This document shows positions 1 through 7,483 of a stretch of DNA of 29,404 bases, piece after piece; within the stretch, counting starts at the first letter, position 1; each line of letters begins with the position of its first letter. A program made the translations under genes and the position numbers. The notes under the pieces were generated by a model. That model was not told where the DNA came from. It searched no databases and saw nothing but the letters and a program-made list of their open reading frames with translations. Source of the DNA: DAISIL01 sp036822015 (GTDB lineage Bacteria; Bacteroidota; Bacteroidia; Cytophagales; Bernardetiaceae); NCBI GenBank assembly GCA_036822015.1, contig DAISIL010000041.1:1-29404 (forward strand), given 5' to 3'.

Positions 1-116
1 CTCAAATTCGCATCTCTCAAATCCGCATCTCTCAAATCTGCTCCGTTCAAATTCGCTCCGCTCAAATTCGCTCCGCTCAAATCCGCTCTGATCAAATCCG
101 CTCCGCTCAAATCTGC
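1..116 (-). repeat. 15-bp tandem repeats encoding pentapeptides
   Basis: About eight imperfect 15-bp units of the form CTCAAATyCGCTCCG on the plus strand. Read on the minus strand in the frame of the NACHT gene they give ADLSG, ADLIR, ADLSG, ANLSG, ANLNG, ADLRD, ADLRD and ANL. The central Leu and the Ala two residues before it are invariant, as expected for pentapeptide repeats. The array continues past the left edge. Confidence 0.93.
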
Positions 117-2399
117 CCAAATCCGCCATCCTGCTACACCGTTCATTAGGCGTAGATGATCGGCAAGAGCGAATTTTTGCGCTGTTTTTTTACACTCCAG
201 CCGCTCACTTTGGAGGCGTGAGCATATGCCCCAGTAGCCCGCAAAGGTGTTTCGGATCAAGACCAAGGGAGCAACCTCCGTGGTAGTGGCATCGTAGCTC
301 GGCAAGAAGCCCCTCTCGAGGGCATAGCCAAGGAAGCCATGCAAGCGCGTGAAGAGTTCGGCTTTTTTCTCCTCCGTTATCATCCCCTCCACGTAGCCCC
401 ATAGCTCACTGGAGAGCGGCTGGTGAGCAAACAAATCAGCGATCAGTTGTAAGCCTTCATGGGGTTTTCTCAAGGTGTACTCCTCGTCTTCGTCCTGGCG
501 CAAGCACTCGGTGTGTAGGGTATGCCAAATTTTTTCGGCGGCCAGGTACTCCATCAGCGATTTGTGCAAGAACTCAACGGCGTAGTTGCCCGTTGCCTGT
601 ACTTCGTTGAAATAAAAAGACATCATCAGCCCTTTGAGGTGGCTCTCGGGTTGTTGATCTCCGAGCTTAGCTTGGAATTTCTGTACAGCATCGATGTTTT
701 TTAGCTTGTCTCGGGTGATGTAGGTTTTGCCACCGGCAAAGATGGCAAAGGCCACCTCACGGAGCATCTGGCGGAGTTGTTTTTTGGCTTGTTTCTCGGA
801 TTTAAATCCTTGATAGACCTCTAGCATCCCGCCTTTGTCGTACCTGCGGGCGATAAGTTGCGTAAAAAGTTTATCGTAGAGGGTGGCTCGGTTCGTGAAC
901 TGGGTATCTGCCGAAAGGCTCAGTTGCGATACCATGTAGAGGAGCAGCGGCTGGTCGATCAGTTCCTGAACGTGGGTATAGTCCTCGTGCTGGAACATAT
1001 CAAACTTATCGAGCAGGTCTGGGGTAGTTTCGGTGGCTTTTTGGTATTGCTCTAGCCAGGCGCGTTGCTGCTTGCCCGTGAAGCGGCGGAGTTGCAGCAC
1101 CAGGAGTTGATTTTCGTTGCGTTTGTTCAGGTCAAGGTATCCGTAGCGGGAGGTCAGGACGACTCGGAGGCCGGGCCTTGTTCGGGCAACTTCGGCTAGG
1201 CGTTCACAAATCGTATCGACTTGCTGACGGTCAAAGTCTTGGCTCATCTGGAGTTCGTCCAGCCCATCGAGGATTAAAACACTTTTTTCGAGCTGCGCGG
1301 TCGTGATGTCAGGCAGGTTTTGCGCGATGTGGTTGCGGGCATAGGTGGGTAAGGCCTGTCGGAGTGTTTCGAGCAGATCGCCGTGGAGGAGGCTTTTAGG
1401 ATCAGTGAGATAGCGCAAACGCAGGAAATAAACGGGCGGGTCTTTCTCGAGGGGAGCAACACCAGTGCATATATCGTGCATCAGGCGGGTCAGGAAAGAG
1501 GTTTTGCCCTGCCCTGGGTAGCCGAGCAGCAGGATAAAGTTGGGGGGAGATTGGGGGTTTTTGAAGATGCTCTGGGTATCCTTGCCCTTAAACCAATCCG
1601 CAAAAAATGTATGGAGGTCTTGCTCGGGGTGGGTCTCGAAGAAGACTGCCATGCTACGGGATTGCTGGTCGGTTTCTTCGTGGGCTTTGCCTTTGTTTTT
1701 TAGAATCTCATGTCCTTCTCGGATGCTTCCTTTCCATACCCGAAAGTGGGGGCAAATGTAGGTTTGACGCAAGGTAGCCCCTTTGGGGTCTTGCATCACG
1801 ACATCGTCGTAGCCCTGCCAGAGGGCGTTTTCGTAGCACTGGCGGAGGTATTTGGTTTGGTAGTTTTTGTAGTTGGATGAGTTGAGGTATTCATTGAGTT
1901 TTCCGTAGGTGATTTTTTCGTTGGACAGCAGTTCATAAAAGCGGATGCGTAAGTTGCGCTGGATGTAGTTGTTGATGTTGGTGCGCTGGGTTTCGGGGAC
2001 TTCGGTCTTTTGGAGGAGATCATTGTAATGACGGCTTAGGGTTTGGGCGAAGGGGTGCTGTTCGATGTTTTGGGCGATAAAAGCGGCTGCTTCCGCTTTG
2101 CCTTCGGGTTGTGGCCAGGCTTTGAAGTACGCCTCGTCGAAGTGATACGCCCCATAGCGCATACAGCCATCCAAAAAACACAGCCCGTAAGTGGTGCGGA
2201 GTAGGTGCGTCAGGGCGGCATTTTCGTCGGGCTGCTCGATGGCCTTTTCGATCACGTAGGCGGCTATTTTGCCCCAGGGCAGCTTGCCGAGAAGTTCGTG
2301 TACCTGGTCTAGTTGGAGTGATCCTGTGGCCTGCCCCATGAGTGCCTCAATAAACTTGGGCAGGTTGTCTTTTTTGCGGATGTCTAGCCAATTTTTCAT
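1..2399 (-). CDS. NACHT NTPase with C-terminal pentapeptide repeats (3' end beyond window)
   Basis: The frame starting at the ATG with its first base at 2399 is open to base 1, giving 799 codons with no stop. Residues 1-285 are a mostly helical N-terminal region I do not recognise. The NTPase follows: Walker A GYPGQGKTS at residues 293-301, Walker B VLILDGLDEL at 374-383, then a DQPLLLYMVSQL segment typical of the helical part of NACHT/STAND ATPases. From about residue 762 the protein becomes A(D/N)Lxx pentapeptides, at least eight in the window, encoded by 15-bp tandem repeats (bases 1-116). Family knowledge: NACHT proteins are signal-transducing STAND ATPases, the bacterial relatives of NLRs, and several bacterial clades give anti-phage defence. 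Pentapeptide repeats fold as a right-handed beta-helix and would be the sensing or binding end here. The gene lies 30 bp after a Uma2 gene on the same strand. The domain call is firm; a defence role is inference. Confidence 0.93.
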   Translation of the reverse strand, partial: MKNWLDIRKKDNLPKFIEALMGQATGSLQLDQVHELLGKLPWGKIAAYVIEKAIEQPDENAALTHLLRTTYGLCFLDGCMRYGAYHFDEAYFKAWPQPEGKAEAAAFIAQNIEQHPFAQTLSRHYNDLLQKTEVPETQRTNINNYIQRNLRIRFYELLSNEKITYGKLNEYLNSSNYKNYQTKYLRQCYENALWQGYDDVVMQDPKGATLRQTYICPHFRVWKGSIREGHEILKNKGKAHEETDQQSRSMAVFFETHPEQDLHTFFADWFKGKDTQSIFKNPQSPPNFILLLGYPGQGKTSFLTRLMHDICTGVAPLEKDPPVYFLRLRYLTDPKSLLHGDLLETLRQALPTYARNHIAQNLPDITTAQLEKSVLILDGLDELQMSQDFDRQQVDTICERLAEVARTRPGLRVVLTSRYGYLDLNKRNENQLLVLQLRRFTGKQQRAWLEQYQKATETTPDLLDKFDMFQHEDYTHVQELIDQPLLLYMVSQLSLSADTQFTNRATLYDKLFTQLIARRYDKGGMLEVYQGFKSEKQAKKQLRQMLREVAFAIFAGGKTYITRDKLKNIDAVQKFQAKLGDQQPESHLKGLMMSFYFNEVQATGNYAVEFLHKSLMEYLAAEKIWHTLHTECLRQDEDEEYTLRKPHEGLQLIADLFAHQPLSSELWGYVEGMITEEKKAELFTRLHGFLGYALERGFLPSYDATTTEVAPLVLIRNTFAGYWGICSRLQSERLECKKTAQKFALADHLRLMNGVAGWRIWADLSGADLIRADLSGANLSGANLNGADLRDADLRDANL

Positions 2400-2429
2400 T
2401 TGGCAAGATAATAAAAATGTGGGTTGGTT

Positions 2430-3164
2430 TTATGTGAACACCCGCTCCACCTCGAGGGTGAACCCATCGAGCACCTGTGAGCGGATGCTTCCTGTCTTTT
2501 CGGCTTGGTCGTAGAGGCAGTATTCGTTTTCTTGGCTGTCTTCGTTGTAGGTGAGGGTTTCTACTCGGATGGCTTGTTTTTTGGGATATATCTCCCAGTA
2601 TTCCTGCACACCAAAGGCGGCGTATTTGGCTTTTTTTTCTTCTCTTAGTTTTTTGTAATTGGCCGGCGAGATGACCTCTACGACAAGCTCGGGGGCTACG
2701 TGGATCGCCTGCTGCCCTACGCCGTCTGCCTTCGCCAAAGAGATGTAGATTACGTCCGGCTCAAGGGCGTTGTTTTCGTCGATCTTGATGCTTACCGGCG
2801 CGACATATACGCTACCGAGCTTGTTTTCTTGCACAAACAGCGTCAGATAGGTAGCAACCAGATTTAAAATCTTTTGGTGCAGCGTACTCGGGTTGGGCAT
2901 GATATAGAGCTGGTTATCGAGGAGTTGTTTTTTGACATGACTGACGGGGAAGATGCGCTCATCGTTCAGGTCGCTGAACGTCCAGGGATGGTCTTGGGGA
3001 AACTGCGCTACGATTGCGGCGATGTCCTCGGGCGTATAGTGGGCTTTGGGCGTATAGTAGCGGGCTTCGGGATGAAGCTGCCAGGAGATGCCGAGTGCCT
3101 GGGTGAGTTGCCTGAACAAGGTCAGGTGTTCGGGTTTTTCGATATGCAAAAGAAAGGTAGGCAT
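2430..3164 (-). CDS. Uma2 family (DUF820) PD-(D/E)XK nuclease-like protein
   Basis: 244 residues from the ATG at 3164. The Uma2 signature is intact: EPDVIYIS (Asp137), APELVVEVISP (Glu163), and KKAKYAAFGVQEYW (Lys178/180 to Trp190). These are the acidic and lysine residues of the PD-(D/E)XK nuclease fold. The first 65 residues are an extra N-terminal segment ahead of the usual start of the domain. Family members are predicted metal-dependent endonucleases, very abundant in cyanobacteria and scattered in Bacteroidota; their biological role is poorly known. The start is chosen because the frame upstream runs only into a terminator hairpin and the assembly gap. The stop lies 30 bp before the NACHT-pentapeptide ATG, so the two are probably co-transcribed. 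The hairpin at 3190-3224 ends 25 bp before this start codon, which leaves little room for a separate promoter. Confidence 0.9.
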   Translation of the reverse strand: MPTFLLHIEKPEHLTLFRQLTQALGISWQLHPEARYYTPKAHYTPEDIAAIVAQFPQDHPWTFSDLNDERIFPVSHVKKQLLDNQLYIMPNPSTLHQKILNLVATYLTLFVQENKLGSVYVAPVSIKIDENNALEPDVIYISLAKADGVGQQAIHVAPELVVEVISPANYKKLREEKKAKYAAFGVQEYWEIYPKKQAIRVETLTYNEDSQENEYCLYDQAEKTGSIRSQVLDGFTLEVERVFT

Positions 3165-3189
3165 AAGGTAGGGGGGGATAAAAACAAAA

Positions 3190-3224
3190 AAGCCGATAGC
3201 ACCCATCAGGGACGTTATCGGCTT
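3190..3224 (-). terminator. Rho-independent terminator after the DEAD-box helicase
   Basis: On the minus strand AAGCCGATA pairs with TATCGGCTT (9-bp stem, 17-nt loop containing a further CCC/GGG pairing), followed by TTTTTTGTTTTT down to about 3178. It sits just downstream of the helicase gene and immediately upstream of the Uma2 start. Confidence 0.85.
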
Positions 3225-3234
3225 NNNNNNNNNN
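3225..3234. other. Assembly gap (10 N)
   Basis: Ten unknown bases at the 3' end of the helicase gene. The codon just before the gap, read on the minus strand, is TGN, so the helicase may stop exactly here (TGA) or run a little further. Confidence 0.98.
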
Positions 3235-4664
3235 CAATGCCGACGCTTTTTTTTGGCAAAGGTCTTGCGCTCGGGCGGTCGGCGGCTGCGGCTTTTCTCG
3301 ACAAAAGGCGGTCGGGATGATTTCTTGCCAGGCGTGGGTTTTTGGTTGAGGTCTTTACTGGTCGTCTGCGTACCCAGAGTATTGAGTTCGTTAGCGACAA
3401 GTTTGGCGATCAGTTCTTCTTTGGAAAGATTACCGAAGAGGAGATGCACCTGCTCGAGGAGGGCTTCGTCTCTTTCTTTTTGCTTGGCGGGTGTCTCCAG
3501 GATGCGCTGGGCCCAACGCTGGATGTGGCGTTCTTGTATCTGATTAGCTTGCGGGATCATCACCTGGGCAAACGAGATGCCGAGTTGCTTGGCCAGGCGG
3601 TCGAGCCGGCCTTTCTCACCACCCCCAATGAAAGCAACAGAGATGCCGGATTTACCCGCTCGGGCGGTGCGTCCGCTGCGGTGGGTGTAGTAGGAGTCGT
3701 CGTCGGGCAGCGAAAAATGAAAGACGTGCGAAAGATCATTGACATCAATGCCTCGGGCGGCAACGTCGGTGGCAATCAAGACTTGAAGGTCTTGCTCTTT
3801 GAAGCGTTTCATTACGCGGTCGCGCTGGGCCTGTGAGAGGTCGCCATGGATGGCATCGGCTTTGTACTCGCGCTTCAGGAGTTCTTCGGCCAGACTTTGG
3901 GTCTCGCGTTTGGTGCGACAGAAGACCACACCGCGCATATCGGGGGCGATGTCCATGAACCGCACCAGGGCTTCGGTTTTGTCGCTGCCCTTGACGATGG
4001 CGTACTGATGTTCGATGTTTACATTGACTTCGTTCTTGGCATTGACACGCACCTCCACGGGGTCTTTCATGTACTTCTTGACGATATGCCGAATCTCGTT
4101 GGGCATCGTGGCCGAAAACAACCAGACGCGCTTGGTCTCGGGCGTATAGCTCAAAATCTTGTCGAGTTCTTCCTTGAAGCCCATGTTGAGCATCTCATCG
4201 GCTTCGTCGAGTACCAAAAAACGGAGCCGCTCTAACCGAACGGCTTTGCGCTTGATAAGGTCGATGAGCCGCCCCGGTGTGGCGATGATAACTTGCTGGG
4301 GGCTTTTGAGGGCCGCCATCTGGGCGGTAATGGATGCCCCGCCATAGACGGGCAGCACGTGTACGCGCTTCAAATACTTACTAAACAAGCTCAACTGCTC
4401 GGCAATTTGCTGCCCCAGCTCGCGGGTAGGTGCCAGGATTAAGGCCTGTGTATGTGGGCTTTGGGGGTCAATATGCTCAAGGAGGGGTAAGCCAAAAGCC
4501 GCCGTCTTGCCCGTACCTGTTTGGGCAAGTCCAATAAAATCCTGGTCTTGAAGGAGTAGCTGGGGAATGGCTTGGCTTTGTATCTCACTCGGCGTTTCAA
4601 ATCCAAGTTCTGCGATACCTTTCAGAACTTCCGCTGAAAGACCGAGATGATCAAATGATGTCAT
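3235..4664 (-). CDS. DEAD-box ATP-dependent RNA helicase (3' end in gap)
   Basis: Unwinds RNA duplexes with ATP, probably in ribosome assembly or mRNA turnover and cold adaptation, as for DeaD/CshA/RhlE proteins. 476 residues are visible from the ATG at 4664. All helicase motifs are present in order: Q motif GFETPSEIQSQAIP (21-34), motif I AQTGTGKT (47-54), Ia PTREL (79-83), Ib TPGR (129-132), II DEAD (153-156), III SAT (184-186), V ATDVAARG (298-305), VI HRSGRTAR (328-335). Beyond about residue 365 lies a helical linker like that of CshA/DeaD, then a basic tail rich in Arg, Lys and Pro that ends in KKKRRH at the gap. I see no RNA-binding DbpA domain. A terminator hairpin follows. An apparent fusion to Uma2 through the gap is an artefact of the N run. 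Confidence 0.97.
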
Positions 4665-4758
4665 AAATAAAAAGGGAAAAAATACGAGTTTATCCCGCAA
4701 AGATCGTATAAATCCCTGACAATCGGAAAAATATCTGAAAAATGTGTATCTTGCCCAG

Positions 4759-5763
4759 ATGAAAGCCGTTATTCCTGTGGCAGGGGCAGGAACGCTCCTG
4801 CGCCCACATACCCATACGCAGCCCAAACCACTGGTGCCGGTGGCCGGCGAACCCATCCTGGGGCATATCATCCGACAGCTCATCGCCTCGGGGATTCAGG
4901 AGCTGGTTTTTGTGATTGGCTATCTGGGCGAAAAGATCGAAGCCTACGTCAAGGCCCAGTACGCCGATCACATTCGTTGTACTTTTGTCGTGCAAGACCC
5001 CCGCGAAGGCTCCGCCCACGCTATCTGGGTGGCTCGTGAGCATCTGCGCGAGGAATCCGAAATCTTGATTATGCTCGGAGATACGATCGTGGAGATGGAT
5101 TTTTCTGCCTTCCTCTTGCACCCCAACACCATCGTTGGCGTAAAAAAAGTGGGCAAACCCTCTCTCTTTGGTATCGCCGAGCTAGGGCAGGATCGAGAGG
5201 TGAGGCGGCTCGTCGAAAAACCCCTCATCCCGCGCTCCAACCTCGGACTCGTCGGTGTCTATAAAATCAAAAACGTACCCCTACTCCTCGATTCGATTGC
5301 CGAACTGATGGAGCAGAACGCCCGCACCCACGGGGAGTATTTTCTGACCGATGCCCTGATGCAGATGATTACGAAAGGCGAACACATTGCCTGGCAAAAA
5401 GTAAACAAATGGTACGATTGTAGCCAAAAGCAAGACTTACTTTCAGCAAACGCCACCCTGCTCCGTACCCTCCCCCCCGATCTTGGGGCAGGCAGCACCA
5501 TCGACCAGCACAGCATCCTGATTCCGCCGGTGTTTATCGGCAACAACTGCCGCATCCAAAACGCCATCATCGGCCCCAACGTCAGCATCGGGGATAACAC
5601 CTGCATTACGAGTTCGATCTTGCGGGAGTCTATCGTTGGTTCTTTTGCCCACATCGAAGATGCCATTTTGTCTCAGTCCATTATCGGCAGTGATGCGACC
5701 TTAGTGGGTCTCAAACAAAGCCTTAACATCGGCGATAACACCCAGATCAATTTTACGAAGTAG
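4759..5763 (+). CDS. Sugar-phosphate nucleotidyltransferase with left-handed beta-helix tail
   Basis: 334 residues. The N-terminal NTP-transferase domain begins with the nucleotide-binding loop GAGTLLRPHT and the PKPLVPV segment (residues 9-28); the metal-binding aspartate is in LGDT (106-109). After about residue 235 come hexapeptide-type repeats (IGNNCRI, IGPNVSIGDNT, IIGSDATLVG) that form a left-handed beta-helix, as in GlmU and RmlA-like enzymes. It would activate a sugar-1-phosphate with NTP for cell-surface polysaccharide or cell-wall precursor synthesis; the sugar and the nucleotide cannot be told from sequence. I take the ATG at 4759 rather than the in-frame GTG at 4744, because the canonical MKAVIPVAG start of the family begins there. 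Its TAG stop overlaps the GTG start of the next gene, so the two are probably translationally coupled. Confidence 0.9.
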   Translation: MKAVIPVAGAGTLLRPHTHTQPKPLVPVAGEPILGHIIRQLIASGIQELVFVIGYLGEKIEAYVKAQYADHIRCTFVVQDPREGSAHAIWVAREHLREESEILIMLGDTIVEMDFSAFLLHPNTIVGVKKVGKPSLFGIAELGQDREVRRLVEKPLIPRSNLGLVGVYKIKNVPLLLDSIAELMEQNARTHGEYFLTDALMQMITKGEHIAWQKVNKWYDCSQKQDLLSANATLLRTLPPDLGAGSTIDQHSILIPPVFIGNNCRIQNAIIGPNVSIGDNTCITSSILRESIVGSFAHIEDAILSQSIIGSDATLVGLKQSLNIGDNTQINFTK

Positions 5764-6635
5764 TGCAAAGACAGGAAATCTTACCGGCCGGTGTGCGGTA
5801 TATGCTGCTGGCTTCGCTGCTCTTTGCGGTACTCAATGTGCTAGTCAAGTGGCTAGGACACATTCCGGCCGTGGAGGTGGTCTTTTTTCGGGCCCTCCTG
5901 ACACTTATCATCAGCTACGGGATGCTTCGCCAAAAGGGCGTTTCGGTGTGGGGCAAGCAGCGCAAGATACTTTTTTTGCGGGGCTTATTCGGGACGATGG
6001 CGTTGGTGTTGCTTTTTATGACGTTTCAGGAGATGCGCCTGGCCACGGCCACGACGATTCATTATTTGGCACCCATTTTTACGGTACTCATTGCGGCTAT
6101 TTTTTTGCGGGAACGGGTGGGCCGTTGGCAGCCCTTGTTTTTTTTGATCTCCTTTGCGGGTGTTCTCCTGATTCGGGGCTTTGATCCCTTGATCGACCCG
6201 TTTTATTTGGGCTTGGGTATTGTTTCGGCTTTTTTTTCGGGCTGTGCCTACAACTGCATCCGCTACCTCAACACGAGCGAGGAACCGCTCGTGATCGTTT
6301 TTTACTTTCCTCTGGTGGCTATGCCCATCACGGGGCTTGCCAGTGCTTTTGTGTGGGTGATGCCCAGGGGCTGGGATTGGTTGGTGCTGGCCAGCATCGG
6401 GATCACGACCCAGCTCGCCCAGCTCTTGCTCACCAAAGCCTACCAACAAGCCGAGGCAGCCCGGGTGGCCGGTGTGAGCTACCTGGGGATCATTTATGCC
6501 ATCGGGCTGGGTTGGTGGTTGTTCGATGAGACTTATTTTTGGGTCTCGTATGTGGGTATGGGTGTGGTGCTGCTGGGAGTGGTACTAAACGTACTTTTCC
6601 CCAAAAAAACAAGGCTAAAAAGTGAACCCGAGTAA
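5763..6635 (+). CDS. DMT superfamily (EamA) permease
   Basis: 290 residues, about ten hydrophobic segments arranged as two EamA repeats (roughly 15-135 and 150-280), a length typical for the family. Such proteins sit in the inner membrane and export or import small metabolites; no substrate can be assigned. A FRALLTL segment follows the first helix pair, as is common in the YdcZ/RhaT/EamA group. The start is a GTG overlapping the stop of the nucleotidyltransferase (TAGTG). The first in-frame ATG (codon 13) would cut into the first helix. The gene converges on marC-like with 24 bp between the stops. Confidence 0.92.
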   Translation: MQRQEILPAGVRYMLLASLLFAVLNVLVKWLGHIPAVEVVFFRALLTLIISYGMLRQKGVSVWGKQRKILFLRGLFGTMALVLLFMTFQEMRLATATTIHYLAPIFTVLIAAIFLRERVGRWQPLFFLISFAGVLLIRGFDPLIDPFYLGLGIVSAFFSGCAYNCIRYLNTSEEPLVIVFYFPLVAMPITGLASAFVWVMPRGWDWLVLASIGITTQLAQLLLTKAYQQAEAARVAGVSYLGIIYAIGLGWWLFDETYFWVSYVGMGVVLLGVVLNVLFPKKTRLKSEPE

Positions 6636-6659
6636 AAGTAAAATCATCCTTGACCTACG

Positions 6660-7301
6660 CTAAGGCTGCCGTTGGATAATCTCATCCAAAAACGGACGTA
6701 GCCCCGCAAAGAAAAACTCTACCGCGATCACCATCACGATGAGCCCCATCAGGCGCATCAGGATTTTGTTGCCCGTTTCGCCCAAAAACTTACTGATTCG
6801 GCTGCCCGCCCAAAGCACGATGAAAGTCAGGACACAAACCAAAGCAATACTCCCGATCAGGATGGCTTTTTGGAGGAGCGTCTGGCTGTCCTCCATCAGG
6901 ACGATGGCATTTGTGATCGACCCGGGGCCGCAGATCATCGGGATCGCCAGGGGCGTAACCGAAATATCGGAGACGTACCCCTTGACTTCTTCGGGGCTGA
7001 CCTTAAAGCTCACCAGGCGGGCCTGCAACATATCCTGCCCCATCAAGAAAAAAATCACCCCTCCCACAATCCGAAAGCTATTGGAGGAGATACCAAAAAA
7101 CTCAAACAAAAGCTGTCCACTAAAGGCAAAAGCCATCAGGGTCAAGAACGCCACCAGGACGGCCTTGCGGGCCGTCGCCGTGCGGGCATCCGAGCTAAGC
7201 TCGTTGGTCATCGTCAAGAAAACGGGCATGACCCCGAGGGGGTTCATGAGCGTAAAAAACGAAGTAAAACAAAGCAGCGCGAAGTTGAAGGAACTTTCCA
7301 T
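6660..7301 (-). CDS. MarC family (UPF0056) integral membrane protein
   Basis: 213 residues with six membrane segments and the family hallmarks NPLGVMPVFL near residue 20 and PMICGPGSITNAI near 125. MarC proteins are inner-membrane proteins sometimes labelled NAAT-type transporters; despite the name, the link to multiple antibiotic resistance was not upheld, and their substrate is unsettled. The ATG at 7301 lies only five bases after a perfect TAnnTTTG box on the minus strand (7314 to 7307), which suggests a leaderless or nearly leaderless transcript. It is divergent from the histidine kinase gene. Confidence 0.95.
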   Translation of the reverse strand: MESSFNFALLCFTSFFTLMNPLGVMPVFLTMTNELSSDARTATARKAVLVAFLTLMAFAFSGQLLFEFFGISSNSFRIVGGVIFFLMGQDMLQARLVSFKVSPEEVKGYVSDISVTPLAIPMICGPGSITNAIVLMEDSQTLLQKAILIGSIALVCVLTFIVLWAGSRISKFLGETGNKILMRLMGLIVMVIAVEFFFAGLRPFLDEIIQRQP

Positions 7302-7306
7302 GGGCG

Positions 7307-7314
7307 CAAAAATA
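7307..7314 (-). promoter_or_regulatory. Bacteroidota -7 element of the marC-like gene
   Basis: TATTTTTG on the minus strand matches TAnnTTTG exactly and ends five bases before the ATG. No TTG is seen at the expected -33 distance, so the call rests on the -7 box and its position. Confidence 0.45.
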
Positions 7315-7483
7315 CTAAGTAATCCATAATTGGTGATGAATTACGAATAATTTGTTAAATCTTTGTTTATCAGAGTTTTAGAGGAGTTAAGTGCTACCCT
7401 TGCTTTTTGTGCGTTGCTTAAGAGCTTGTTAAAAGGCGAGTTCTTCTATCCCGAACCTGTATTTTGTTTGTATTTTAGGAGAT

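Noticed and set aside
1..120. Short tandem repeats as a possible CRISPR array
   Set aside because: Units are 15 bp with no spacers and translate to pentapeptides in the frame of the NACHT gene.
522..1761. Plus-strand frames of 60-106 codons in the left 2.4 kb
   Set aside because: They are antisense to the NACHT gene, whose own frame has motifs throughout; none has a recognisable domain.
2874..4235. Plus-strand frames of 129-164 codons opposite the helicase and Uma2 genes
   Set aside because: Antisense shadows of conserved genes; some cross the N gap.
2386..4760. TATCTTGCC directly before the ATGs of both the NACHT gene and the nucleotidyltransferase gene as a shared promoter element
   Set aside because: It lacks one T of TAnnTTTG and lies only three to four bases before the ATG; no -33 element is seen. 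Two cases are not enough.
2430..4883. An 817-residue frame joining the DEAD-box helicase and the Uma2 protein
   Set aside because: The frame passes through ten N and a terminator hairpin, and also extends before the helicase ATG. It is two genes plus an artefact.
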